Shown here in pieces: positions 16,629 to 24,484 of a stretch of DNA of 64,000 nt. Source of the DNA: JBQTKD01 sp963703165. GTDB lineage: Bacteria > Actinomycetota > Actinomycetes > Sporichthyales > Sporichthyaceae. A model generated the notes under the pieces. The model worked only from the letters and a program-made list of their open reading frames with translations. It ran no database searches and was not told where the DNA came from. A program made the position numbers and the translations under genes. Location: positions 186,001 through 250,000 of the forward strand of contig OY969798.1 in the NCBI GenBank assembly GCA_963703165.1. Direction: 5' to 3'. Numbering within the stretch: position 1 is the stretch's first letter; every line of letters starts with the position of its first letter.

Positions 16629-18661
16629 CGAGACCCCACCAACTCGTGCTCGACATGTGCTCGAGCTTCCGCCGCTCGTGCCTGGACGGGGGAACTGACG
16701 CCCCGTTCGGCACCACGCTCACGCAGTAACGGCAACCGGATGCCGGGCCACAGTGCCACCAGCAGCGCAAGGCCGCCGAAGAACGCACCGCGGTAGTCAG
16801 AGAAGAATCCGGAGTCCATCGGCGGGTAGATCTTGGCCACCGCGAACAGGAACGCGGCGAGCACCGGGCCGAGGATCGGCCGACGGCCGCAGAAGGTGAG
16901 CACCGCGATCAGCGCGAGGGAATTGAAGTAGCCGAACGGTCCACCGGCATCGCCGCCCGCGCCGGTGGCCGCCCCACCGATCAACGCGCCGCCGATCGCG
17001 GCGATGAACGCCGACAGGCAGAACACCGACAGCCGCGTCACCTTGGTGCGCACCGCGTGGGCGTCCAGGGCGGCGGGCGAGTCGGCCAGCGCCCGCAAAA
17101 TGCGGCCCAGCCGGCTGCGCCGGACCAGCAGAACCAGACCCGCGAGCAACCCGGCGACGGCGAGAACCAGGTAGTAGTAGCCCTTGTCGCCCTGTGTCTC
17201 GAGGCCGAGCAACTTCGGACGGACGATGACCTCGGAGTTGTCCAGGCCAAACATCAGACCCGAGGTGTAGAGCAGATTCTGCGCCAGCAGCCCGAATCCG
17301 AAAGTCGCCACGGCCAGGTAGACCCCGGAGAGCCGGAAGGACGGGATCGCGACGATCGCTCCGGCGGGAACTGCGGCTAGGCCTGCGAAAAGAAGACAGA
17401 GCAGCCACGGGAAGCCGCCCTGTTGCAGATGGGCGAAGGTCGACGCGCCGATCGCCGCGAAGGCCATCTGGCACAGGGAGATCTGCCCCGAGGACCACAG
17501 CAGCAGGCCGAGCGAGAGGAGCACGATCGCAAAGCCCAGGCCGACGGTGTACTGGTTGAGGTCCGAGGCCGCCACCAGGTTCGGCAGGATCAGGAACAGC
17601 GCGAGGGTGCCGGCCGCCACCGTTGCGTTGACCGGCATCGGGAACTGGCGGATCGGCGGAAGCTTGCGCACGCGCTTGCTGCCGCGCTCGATCAACCGCG
17701 CCCGTCCGACCAACAGCAGGGCGGCTACCAACGCAACGAACGGCACCTGCGTGTAGAGGCCCGTCACCCAGGTGCTGCTCGCGTCGGCCAACTCGTTGCC
17801 CAGCACGTTGGTGGCGACACCGATCCCGATCGCTGCGATGAACGTGACCACCAGGTTGTCGAAGGCCCCGAGCGCGGCGGCGCCGAACGCCGTGATGTAG
17901 AGCAGCAGCATCAGGTTGACGTCGATCCCGAGCACCGGTGCGATGAGCATCCCGGAGATCGAGACGAAGCAGGATCCGATCGCCCAGGCATAGCGGCGAA
18001 CGGCGATCGGACTCGTCCCCTCCGAAGCCAGGAGTTCAGGGTCGTCCACCAGCGCCGTCATGGCCAGGCCGATCCGGTTGCGCCGGAAGAAGAGCGTGAG
18101 CGCGATCGTGGCCAGCAGTGCCAGCACCACGACGATGATCTGACTCGCCAGCACCTGGGTGCCGGCGATCTCGACCTGCTTCTGCGACAGGTACGGCGGG
18201 AACTGCAGGGTGACGGTGCCGTAGGCACCGGTGAGCACCGACTGCAACAGAACGACCAGCCCGATGGTCGCCACCACGCGCATGACCGGCGGCGCCTCCT
18301 CCAACCAGAAGGCGATCCGTTCGAGCAGGACCGCGCCGCCGAGGCCGACGAGCAGGAGGGAGAGCACGAAGGCCACCGGCCACGGCAGTCCGGCATCGAC
18401 TCGGAAGGAGTAGAAGACGTAGGCCGATGCTGCGGCCTGCGCCCCGATCGCGAAATTGAAGATGCCGGAGGTCTTGAACGTCAGCACCAGACCCAATGCG
18501 GCGAAGGAGTAGATGGCGCCGTCCGAGATGCCGGTCAGCACGAAGGGCCACATGCCTCGGGCGGCGGCGACAGGTGCACCGACGAGCACGACGAGGAGCG
18601 CTCCGGCCACCCAGCATCCGGTGTACCCGAGTCGGCCGGTGAGGTGCTTCAGACCGCTCAT
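16625..18661 (-). CDS. Fused branched-chain-type ABC permease (LivH-LivM in one chain)
   Basis: The product is 678 residues, about the sum of LivH and LivM. The N-terminal half carries LivH-type features (GISDGAIYSFAALGLVLTF, FNFAIGAQAA). The C-terminal half carries LivM-type features (GQISLCQMAFAAIGASTFA, the conserved LSGVYLAVATFGFGLLAQN segment). I count roughly 14-16 hydrophobic helices. ATG 18661 is preferred over an ATG at 18679 because it overlaps the preceding stop as ATGA. Fused permeases are known in actinobacteria. No binding protein is in this operon; the candidate is at 29925-31388. Confidence 0.92.
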   Translation of the reverse strand: MSGLKHLTGRLGYTGCWVAGALLVVLVGAPVAAARGMWPFVLTGISDGAIYSFAALGLVLTFKTSGIFNFAIGAQAAASAYVFYSFRVDAGLPWPVAFVLSLLLVGLGGAVLLERIAFWLEEAPPVMRVVATIGLVVLLQSVLTGAYGTVTLQFPPYLSQKQVEIAGTQVLASQIIVVVLALLATIALTLFFRRNRIGLAMTALVDDPELLASEGTSPIAVRRYAWAIGSCFVSISGMLIAPVLGIDVNLMLLLYITAFGAAALGAFDNLVVTFIAAIGIGVATNVLGNELADASSTWVTGLYTQVPFVALVAALLLVGRARLIERGSKRVRKLPPIRQFPMPVNATVAAGTLALFLILPNLVAASDLNQYTVGLGFAIVLLSLGLLLWSSGQISLCQMAFAAIGASTFAHLQQGGFPWLLCLLFAGLAAVPAGAIVAIPSFRLSGVYLAVATFGFGLLAQNLLYTSGLMFGLDNSEVIVRPKLLGLETQGDKGYYYLVLAVAGLLAGLVLLVRRSRLGRILRALADSPAALDAHAVRTKVTRLSVFCLSAFIAAIGGALIGGAATGAGGDAGGPFGYFNSLALIAVLTFCGRRPILGPVLAAFLFAVAKIYPPMDSGFFSDYRGAFFGGLALLVALWPGIRLPLLRERGAERGVSSPVQARAAEARAHVEHELVGSR

Positions 18662-19083
18662 GGCGCGCACACTCCGCATGGGGTCCGGCCGGCGTGCTCG
18701 TGGGTCACGCGCGGGACCGGCGTCCACGACCGGTCGGCGACCATCGCGCAGTCGACCCGGTGGTAGAAGCGTTCGGTGCCCGCAAAGGCGTCCTCGTCGG
18801 CCACTGCGGCAGGCAGCACGACGGGCCGCACGTCTGCGCCCAGCAGCCGTCGGCGACGGTCGCCGCACGCCTGGCGGCCGCGCAGGAACCACAACGCTTG
18901 CCCCGCGCCGATCAGGACCAGGCCGAGAACGGCGACGTTGAGCGGGGCGAGTTGTGACTCCATCGAGGCCCGGTCGGAGATCTCCCACCAGCCGACGACC
19001 ATGATTCCGCCGCCGAGCGTCGTCAGGACCGCCGTCGTCACGGCGTCGGTCCGGGTCCAGGGGGTGCTCGCGCCGACGTTCAT
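18658..19083 (-). CDS. Small membrane protein with Ada-like Cys/His C-terminal motif
   Basis: The product is 141 residues with two membrane helices (TTAVLTTLGGGIMVVGWW and LNVAVLGLVLIGAGQALWF). The C-terminus reads FYHRVDCAMV, then about 25 residues, then RTPCGVCAP. This is an H-x3-C...C-x2-C arrangement like the short zinc-binding motif seen in Ada-type metal-binding domains. Its start overlaps the upstream gene's stop by one base and its stop overlaps the permease start, so it is co-translated with the importer. The role is unknown; a metal-binding accessory of the permease is possible. Confidence 0.7.
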   Translation of the reverse strand: MNVGASTPWTRTDAVTTAVLTTLGGGIMVVGWWEISDRASMESQLAPLNVAVLGLVLIGAGQALWFLRGRQACGDRRRRLLGADVRPVVLPAAVADEDAFAGTERFYHRVDCAMVADRSWTPVPRVTHEHAGRTPCGVCAP

Positions 19084-19472
19084 CAGGACCGTCCGGCCGC
19101 CACGCTCGGGCGGGCCGCGCTGCGGTGGGACATCTGCCCATGGGCCGACTGGAGCGTGCCGTTCCCGGCGCCGGCTTCCTGCGTGGACGGCAGGGCGGTG
19201 GTGCCGGATTCCCTGATGGCCTGCTCGATCCGGTCCAGCTTGCGCCACTCGTCTCGCAGGTCCGCCGACAGCCACAGCATCGCCCCGGTGCCGACGAGGG
19301 CGAGGCCCCCGAGTCCGCAGCCTGCGATGTAGGGCAGTTGCTTGGCCGTGTAGGCGGTCTCGCTGACGCCCAGCCACCCGACGAACAGCGTGACGAGGCC
19401 GCCGAGCACGCAGGCCCAGGCACCGGCCCGGTCCCACTGCAGCCGAAGCCAACCGGGAATGTCAGTTCGCAC
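19083..19472 (-). CDS. Small two-helix membrane protein, first gene of importer operon
   Basis: The product is 129 residues with two hydrophobic helices (WACVLGGLVTLFVGWLGV and LPYIAGCGLGGLALVGTGAML), a charged segment (DLRDEWRKLDRIEQAIRE) that could be coiled coil, and a low-complexity tail. No family is recognised. It begins the six-gene leftward operon that ends with the anchored secreted protein. The regulon palindrome is centred about 95 bp upstream, with TGCACT 32 bp from that centre, implying a leader of about 50 bases. Confidence 0.65.
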   Translation of the reverse strand: MRTDIPGWLRLQWDRAGAWACVLGGLVTLFVGWLGVSETAYTAKQLPYIAGCGLGGLALVGTGAMLWLSADLRDEWRKLDRIEQAIRESGTTALPSTQEAGAGNGTLQSAHGQMSHRSAARPSVAAGRS

Positions 19473-19559
19473 GTCTCACTCCTGCACTCGAAAATCGCGT
19501 GACGGCCAGGTGCCGCGGACGTTGCCACCAGTGCACACGCCTTGTGATGGCCTTCACAG

Positions 19560-19574
19560 CGGTAGTCGCTACGG
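19560..19574. promoter_or_regulatory. Regulon palindrome, site 2
   Basis: CGGTA-GTCGC-TACGG, upstream of the importer operon. Bases 19569-19571 also supply the TAG stop of the upstream kinase gene on the same strand. The TGCACT hexamer (reverse strand, 19535-19530) begins 32 bp from the centre. Confidence 0.65.
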
Positions 19575-20627
19575 TCGCCGCCCTCGCGCGTCCCGCGGAT
19601 CGCTCAACTCGTGCCCGCGCTCGATCAAGAACTCGAAGGCCTCGCCGATCAGGTCCCAGGTGGCGTCGGGCCGCTTCCCGCTGCGGTGCAGGTGCACGTT
19701 CAGCGCTGTGATGGCGGCGAACCGCCAGCAGGCCAGCGCCTGATACCAGGACAGATCGGCGACCGGCCGCCTGGCCGCTGCCGCGTAGGACTCCCCGATC
19801 TCCATCGGGGACGGTCCCCAGGTCATCCACGCCCGCCGGGACGGTCCCCAGCACGCGGGGTCGTACATCATCAACAGCCAGCCGACGTCCAGCAGCGGCG
19901 GCCCGATCGCGGCGATCTCCCAGTCGACGACGCCGAGCAGGCGAGCGCCGTCGCAGACCCAGTTGTTGGAGTAGAAGTCACCGTGGATGACCGACGGCTC
20001 GGGTTCGGCCGGCCGTGTGCGCAGCAGAGCCTCCTTCAGTCCCAGACCCAGCGCGGTCCAGGCCTCGTTGCGGCCCTTGCGCAGGATCGGCTCCCAGGCG
20101 CAGATCTCCTCGTCCAGCGGACGGGGGACGCCCCATCCCACAAGTGCGCGGCGCCAGTCGATCCGGTGGACGGCCGCCAGCGCGGTGACCGCCTCGGCGA
20201 AGACCTTGCCGGCGTCCGCGGCACTCCCGGGCAACGGCTCCCACGCGCTGACCGACGTTCCGGACAGCCACTCCACCACGAAGTAGGGCGAGGCGAACCA
20301 GGTCTCCTCCTCGCCCCACCACCGCACGTCCGGGACCGGGACGCCTGCCGCCTTCGCCGCCTGCAGTACCGGCACCTGACGCAGCACGTCCGCGGGGCCG
20401 ACACGTCGCAGGCCCGGCGGGGCGACGCGGACGACGAGACGCTCGCAGGTCGCGCCCGCCGAGACGTCGAAGCCGAAGCTGATCCCCGCGTGCCCCGGCA
20501 TGGGGGCGACCCGTCCGACGGTCGCGCCCGGGCCGTAGTGGGCTTTCGCCCACCGCAGGAGCAGGGCGGTACTCGTGTTCAGGTCGCCGACGTCGAGGCG
20601 CCGCGCAGTGAAGTGGTCGTCGTCCAT
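19569..20627 (-). CDS. APH/choline-kinase-like phosphotransferase family protein
   Basis: The product is 352 residues from ATG 20627; an ATG at 20663 in frame is possible, but the shorter start puts the regulon palindrome at -44 and TGCGAT at -12 to -7. The kinase catalytic loop is HGDFYSNNW and the metal-binding loop GVVDWEIAAIGPPLLDVGW. Members of this family phosphorylate small-molecule hydroxyls. The related LvaA and the N-terminal domain of ACAD10/11 phosphorylate 4-hydroxyacyl-CoA, which fits the neighbourhood here, but the substrate is not shown by sequence. Confidence 0.88.
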   Translation of the reverse strand: MDDDHFTARRLDVGDLNTSTALLLRWAKAHYGPGATVGRVAPMPGHAGISFGFDVSAGATCERLVVRVAPPGLRRVGPADVLRQVPVLQAAKAAGVPVPDVRWWGEEETWFASPYFVVEWLSGTSVSAWEPLPGSAADAGKVFAEAVTALAAVHRIDWRRALVGWGVPRPLDEEICAWEPILRKGRNEAWTALGLGLKEALLRTRPAEPEPSVIHGDFYSNNWVCDGARLLGVVDWEIAAIGPPLLDVGWLLMMYDPACWGPSRRAWMTWGPSPMEIGESYAAAARRPVADLSWYQALACWRFAAITALNVHLHRSGKRPDATWDLIGEAFEFLIERGHELSDPRDARGRRP

Positions 20628-20663
20628 CCCCCCATCGCAGCGTGTCCGAGTCCCTTCGGTCAC

Positions 20664-20678
20664 CGGTACCGACTACTG
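20664..20678. promoter_or_regulatory. Regulon palindrome, site 3 (serves two divergent genes)
   Basis: CGGTA-CCGAC-TACTG. Its centre at 20671 is 44 bp upstream of the kinase ATG (20627) and 43 bp upstream of the phosphatase ATG (20714). Hexamers TGCGAT and TGAGAT lie at -12 to -7 of the respective starts. Confidence 0.65.
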
Positions 20679-20713
20679 CTGCGAGTCGACGGCGATCTCT
20701 CTGAGATGGGGGC

Positions 20714-21337
20714 ATGGAGTTCGTGATCGTTCGGCATGCCGAGCCGATGGCCGTGCGTGTGGAGTCCGGAGCCGCCGATCCGGGCCTGACCGTTCTGGGC
20801 CGGGCACAGGCGCAGGCGTTGGCCGACAGCCCCGCACTGGGCCCCGTCGACGCCATCGCGCAGAGCCCGTCCCGGCGGGCCATCGAGACCGCCCGCCCGA
20901 TCGCCGAGCGGTTCGGGCTCGACCCGGTGACCGTCGACGGCCTCGCCGAGTTCGACCACGGCGACACCGAGTACGTCCCCGTCGAAGAATTGCGCGAGGC
21001 CCGCGGCGAACGCTGGGACGCGTTGCTCCGGGGGGAGCCTTACGGCGAGGTCGACGTCCCCGCGTTTCGCGCGCGGGTGCTGCGGTCATTCGCCGATCTG
21101 GCCGCCGCCAATCCCGGACGACGACGCGTGCTCGTCGTCTGCCACTCCGGGGTCGTCAACGCCTACATCGGCGATGTCATCGGCATGGACAAGCTGCTCT
21201 GGTTCGCTCCGGCGTACAGCAGCTTCAGCCGGATCGCGGCCGCGCGCGACGGTCGGCGCGGCATCGTCTCGCTCAACGAGACCCCGCACCTGCACGGCCT
21301 GGACCTGGCCACGCCGAGAATGCCCGCGTCCGTATGA
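20714..21337 (+). CDS. Histidine phosphatase (phosphoglycerate mutase-like) family protein
   Basis: The product is 207 residues. The phosphohistidine motif reads VRHAEP instead of the common RHGE; RHA variants are known in the superfamily. The second catalytic His is in VVCHSGVVNAYI and the conserved Arg in SPSRRAIETA. It is probably a phosphatase of small phosphate esters. It is divergent from the kinase gene with a shared operator, and its stop overlaps the next SDR start as ATGA. A kinase and a phosphatase under one switch suggest that phosphorylated intermediates matter in this pathway. Confidence 0.88.
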   Translation: MEFVIVRHAEPMAVRVESGAADPGLTVLGRAQAQALADSPALGPVDAIAQSPSRRAIETARPIAERFGLDPVTVDGLAEFDHGDTEYVPVEELREARGERWDALLRGEPYGEVDVPAFRARVLRSFADLAAANPGRRRVLVVCHSGVVNAYIGDVIGMDKLLWFAPAYSSFSRIAAARDGRRGIVSLNETPHLHGLDLATPRMPASV

Positions 21338-22056
21338 GCTTCCGGCTCGACGGGCGCACCGCGCTGGTGGTGGGCGGCTCCAGCGGCATCGGGCTGGGAA
21401 TCGCGCGCCGACTGCAGGCCGCGGACGTGACGGTGCACATCACCGGAACCCGCGAGGGCGATGCCTACGGCGACGACGTGACGGGGCTGACCTACCACCG
21501 GCTGGACGTGGTCGACGACGCAGCGGTGGCGGACCTTGCCGTCCGCCTGGACTCGCTGAACGTTCTCGTCTACAGCGCAGGCACGGTCGCCTACCGGCGC
21601 GCGGAGTACGACATCGCGACCTTCCGGAAGGTCGTGGAGGTCAACCTGATCGGTGCGATGTCGTGCGCCACGGCCTTCCACGACTCGCTGGCGGAGGCCG
21701 ACGACGCCGCCGCGCTGTTGATCGGGTCCACGTCGAGCTTCATCGCGACACCCGGCCAGCCGGCCTACGGCGCCAGCAAGGGCGCCCTGGTCACCTTGGT
21801 CAAGTCGCTGGCGAAGGCCTGGGCCCGGGACGGCATCCGGGTCAACGGTCTCGCTCCCGGTCTCGTGGAGACGAAGCTGACCACCGCCAGCCGCGACGAC
21901 CCCGCGGCGTACGCAGCCTCGTTGGAGCGGATCCCGCTCAAGCGATGGGGCACGCCCCAGGAGATGGGCGACATCGCAACCTTCCTCGTGTCGCCGCTGG
22001 CGTCCTACATCACCGGCCAGATGCTGCTTGCCGACGGCGGCGCGACCCTGCTGTAG
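21334..22056 (+). CDS. Short-chain dehydrogenase/reductase
   Basis: The product is 240 residues. The cofactor motif is VVGGSSGIGLGIA, the Ser of the catalytic triad is in GSTSSFIATPG, and YGASKGAL supplies Tyr and Lys. LLADGGATLL at the C-terminus is typical of classical SDRs. It is co-translated with the histidine phosphatase and is likely to oxidise or reduce a hydroxy/keto intermediate of the regulon's pathway. Confidence 0.9.
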   Translation: MSFRLDGRTALVVGGSSGIGLGIARRLQAADVTVHITGTREGDAYGDDVTGLTYHRLDVVDDAAVADLAVRLDSLNVLVYSAGTVAYRRAEYDIATFRKVVEVNLIGAMSCATAFHDSLAEADDAAALLIGSTSSFIATPGQPAYGASKGALVTLVKSLAKAWARDGIRVNGLAPGLVETKLTTASRDDPAAYAASLERIPLKRWGTPQEMGDIATFLVSPLASYITGQMLLADGGATLL

Positions 22057-22085
22057 GGCCGAGATGCGTCGATGCGCGCACCGGG

Positions 22086-22100
22086 CAGTACCGGTTACTG
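22086..22100. promoter_or_regulatory. Regulon palindrome, site 4
   Basis: CAGTA-CCGGT-TACTG, with perfect five-base arms. Its centre is 42 bp upstream of the ATG at 22135; the best -10-like hexamer is GACCAT just before the start. Confidence 0.6.
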
Positions 22101-22134
22101 CGGCGTGCGTCGGGCACGGGCGCGACCATCGAGC

Positions 22135-22956
22135 ATGACCTCCGCTTCGCTTCCCGGCCACGCAGTCCCGGCCTCGGGCGCTCGCGCCGCACTGGTCACC
22201 GGGGGCGGATCAGGCATCGGGAGGGCGACGGCGGCCGCGTTGTGGGACTCCGGGTTCGACGTTGTCGTCGCCGACATCGATCTGTGCGCGGCGGAACGAA
22301 CGGCCGACGCCGTCGGTGGGGAAGCCGTCGCGCTCGACGTGACCGACCTGGGGGCTTGGCAGGAACTCGCGATCGCGCTGGCCGCCCGCCCCGTCCCGCT
22401 CGCCCATGTGGCGCTGAACGCCGGGCTCGCCGGCGGTGGCCGCGACCTCGCCGAGTTCGACCTCGACCGGTATCGCGCCCTGTGGGGTGTCAACGTGGAC
22501 GGCGTGCTGTTCGGTCTACGGGCCCTGCTTCCCCTGCTTTCGCGCAACCGGGGCGCCGCCACCGTCATGTGCTCGGTCGCGGGTCTGACCGGGATCCCGT
22601 TCGATCCCCTGTATGCGATGACCAAGCACGCCCTCATCGGGCTGGTCCGCAGTTCCCTCGACGACCTCGCCGCGCGCGGTGTCCGGCTGCAGGCGGTGTG
22701 CCCCGGCCTGGTCGACACGCCGCTGCTGGGCGATGGCCGCGCCCAACTCGGGGAGGTCGGATTTCCGCTGCTGACAGCCCGTGATGTGGGCCGAGTGGTC
22801 GCCGACTGCGCCACCGGACGTATCGGCCATCCGGTGATCGTGTGCCAGCCCGGCCGCGAACCGGTGCCCTACCGATTCGCCGGTCTTCCCGGAGCTCGTA
22901 GGACCGACGGGGAAGCGTTACCGCCCCTGCCGGTCGATCTTCAGCTGGGGTCCTAA
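22135..22956 (+). CDS. Short-chain dehydrogenase/reductase
   Basis: The product is 273 residues. The cofactor motif is VTGGGSGIGRATA, ALNAGLAGGG replaces the usual NNAG, the catalytic Ser is in MCSVAGLTG and YAMTKHAL provides Tyr and Lys. The last 45 residues lack the usual SDR C-terminal GG-hydrophobic strand. The start has no strong ribosome site and is preceded at standard distance by regulon site 4. The substrate is unknown. Confidence 0.88.
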   Translation: MTSASLPGHAVPASGARAALVTGGGSGIGRATAAALWDSGFDVVVADIDLCAAERTADAVGGEAVALDVTDLGAWQELAIALAARPVPLAHVALNAGLAGGGRDLAEFDLDRYRALWGVNVDGVLFGLRALLPLLSRNRGAATVMCSVAGLTGIPFDPLYAMTKHALIGLVRSSLDDLAARGVRLQAVCPGLVDTPLLGDGRAQLGEVGFPLLTARDVGRVVADCATGRIGHPVIVCQPGREPVPYRFAGLPGARRTDGEALPPLPVDLQLGS

Positions 22957-22984
22957 CAGCCGGTCCACCGTTACTGATGGAGGC

Positions 22985-23287
22985 TCAGGTCCCGTGCGGC
23001 ACGACCTCCTGCAAGAAGCGGGTGGACGGACGACGGGCGACGAGATCGACCAGGCCGGCGAGGTCCCCTCGCTCCGAGCGCCACGCCTTGTAGGTCTCGA
23101 AATCGGCGCGGGACGCCCAGCGCTCGCACAGCAGCACGGTGGTGGGGTCGTCGAGATCCTGCTCGACGAGCACTTCGACGCATCCGTCGAAGGCCCTCGT
23201 GGCCGGGAGGATTCGCTGCAGAAGCACAAGGAGCTCATCGACGCGGTCCGGCAACGACTGGAACTCCACCAACACGAACACGCTCAT
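22985..23287 (-). CDS. Antibiotic biosynthesis monooxygenase (ABM) family protein
   Basis: The product is 100 residues when started at MSVFVLVEFQ. The frame is open further upstream but that extension is low-complexity. The ferredoxin-like ABM fold is indicated by VLVEFQSLPDRVDELLVLL, then FDGCVEVLVEQDLDDPTTVLL, then CERWASRADFETYKAWR. ABM proteins include cofactor-free monooxygenases, haem-degrading enzymes and many of unknown function. It is divergent from the hypothetical gene at 23453 with regulon site 5 between them. Confidence 0.85.
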   Translation of the reverse strand: MSVFVLVEFQSLPDRVDELLVLLQRILPATRAFDGCVEVLVEQDLDDPTTVLLCERWASRADFETYKAWRSERGDLAGLVDLVARRPSTRFLQEVVPHGT

Positions 23288-23355
23288 CAGTGCCGTCCTT
23301 CGATTCGGCGACATGCCGACACGGCCACGTTCTCCGGCGCCGACTTCGGCCGCAC

Positions 23356-23370
23356 GCGTAGTCACTACGG
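23356..23370. promoter_or_regulatory. Regulon palindrome, site 5
   Basis: GCGTA-GTCAC-TACGG; the core GTAGTCACTAC is perfectly symmetrical around its centre base. It lies between the divergent ABM and hypothetical genes. GAACGT (reverse strand) and TTGTGT (forward strand) each begin 31 bp from the centre, allowing one promoter per side. Confidence 0.6.
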
Positions 23371-23452
23371 TCGATCGCGACCGACCGTGGAGCTTGTGTG
23401 ATCACTGCAGTCCCGTCGGCCGACGGGTGCGTCGATGCCGTGTGGAGGCCCC

Positions 23453-24412
23453 GTGAACGAGACGACCCCGACGCAGTGCCGGGTCGAGCCCCTACCGGCG
23501 CTCGACGTCACACCGGAGCAGATGTTCGCTCCGATCGCAGGACTGCCACTGTCGATGGTCTACACGATCGGTCTGCTCGACGCGGACGACGGGAGCAGTT
23601 GGTTCCCGGTCCGCGGATTCTTCACCGAGCTCACCCGCAGCGCGCGCCCGCTGGAGGCCCTCCCCGGCGGGGACTACACCCTGCCCCCCGAGGCGGCCGG
23701 TTGTTACAGCGGACCGGTGAACTCAGGCCGGCGCGGGGAAGCGTGGGGGTACTGGGAACCGGACGGAACCGCGCTGCTCGTTCTGGCCGGCGCCGGCGTC
23801 CGGTCGACCGAGGGCGAGTTCCTGGACCTGGGCGGCGACGCCGTAGGGCCGGCGTGCCGCCTGGCGGTCGAGCATCCGGATCACCCGATCGTGTACACCT
23901 CTCGGGCTTTCCGGGTCCGAGGACGGATCCGGCGGTGCTCCGTGAACGGCGTTCTGTTCGTCGACACGATCCATGCCCGACCGGGGACGTCGCTGTTTCC
24001 CAGCCCCTACGTGGACTCGCTGCAACGCGCCTGGTGCAGCTTCGCCAACGAGTACACCGATGGCGCCTGGGAGTCCGGCATCCTGCTCTCCGGCCGAGGC
24101 GGGTACAGCGCCGTCTGCGTCCAACACGACGGGCGAGCACTCGTCGCCGCCGACGAGCTCGACTCGGCCGGCTACGAGTTCGAGGACACCGAGCTTCGCT
24201 TCCCCGAGCGCGCGAGGGTGAGCGGCGGCGGGGAGACCTTCGAGTGGCAGGCCGCGCCGGGGGGGCGTTGGCCGGTGATGGCTCACTACGCGCCGGACCA
24301 CCGGATGCGGCGCGGAACGCTGCGGCGATCCGGGGCGGGCCCGCTCCGTCGTTCTCTCGCGCTCGTCGAGGGATACGTGGATCGAATGTCCGAGCACTCG
24401 GTCGGGCCGTAG
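23453..24412 (+). CDS. Conserved-looking hypothetical protein, possibly lipocalin-like
   Basis: The product is 319 residues from GTG 23453, chosen because GGAGG lies five bases upstream; an in-frame ATG at 23435 contains that site. The protein is soluble, rich in beta-type sequence and aromatic residues (GEAWGYWEPDG, AWCSFANEYTDGAWESG), with no signal peptide or known catalytic motif. The repeated strand pattern could be a lipocalin-like barrel, as in AttH/DUF7065-type proteins, but this is a guess. Its place between regulon sites 5 and 6 links it to the pathway. The stop TAG is part of site 6. Confidence 0.75.
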   Translation: MNETTPTQCRVEPLPALDVTPEQMFAPIAGLPLSMVYTIGLLDADDGSSWFPVRGFFTELTRSARPLEALPGGDYTLPPEAAGCYSGPVNSGRRGEAWGYWEPDGTALLVLAGAGVRSTEGEFLDLGGDAVGPACRLAVEHPDHPIVYTSRAFRVRGRIRRCSVNGVLFVDTIHARPGTSLFPSPYVDSLQRAWCSFANEYTDGAWESGILLSGRGGYSAVCVQHDGRALVAADELDSAGYEFEDTELRFPERARVSGGGETFEWQAAPGGRWPVMAHYAPDHRMRRGTLRRSGAGPLRRSLALVEGYVDRMSEHSVGP

Positions 24413-24421
24413 CGGTTACTG
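24407..24421. promoter_or_regulatory. Regulon palindrome, site 6
   Basis: CCGTA-GCGGT-TACTG, overlapping the stop codon of the upstream gene (TAG 24410-24412). Its centre is 71 bp upstream of the dikinase ATG; GACGCT begins 32 bp from the centre, giving a predicted leader of about 28 bases that carries GGAGGT. Confidence 0.6.
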
Positions 24422-24484
24422 CTGTGAGCCGGATCGCCGGCGGGTGACGCTGAGCACAACAGCTCACCGCACGTGGAGGTCAGG

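Noticed and set aside
22961..22975. Another regulon palindrome before the ABM gene 3' end
   Set aside because: Only the TTACTG half is present; the other half reads GGTCC. It lies between two gene ends, not at a promoter.
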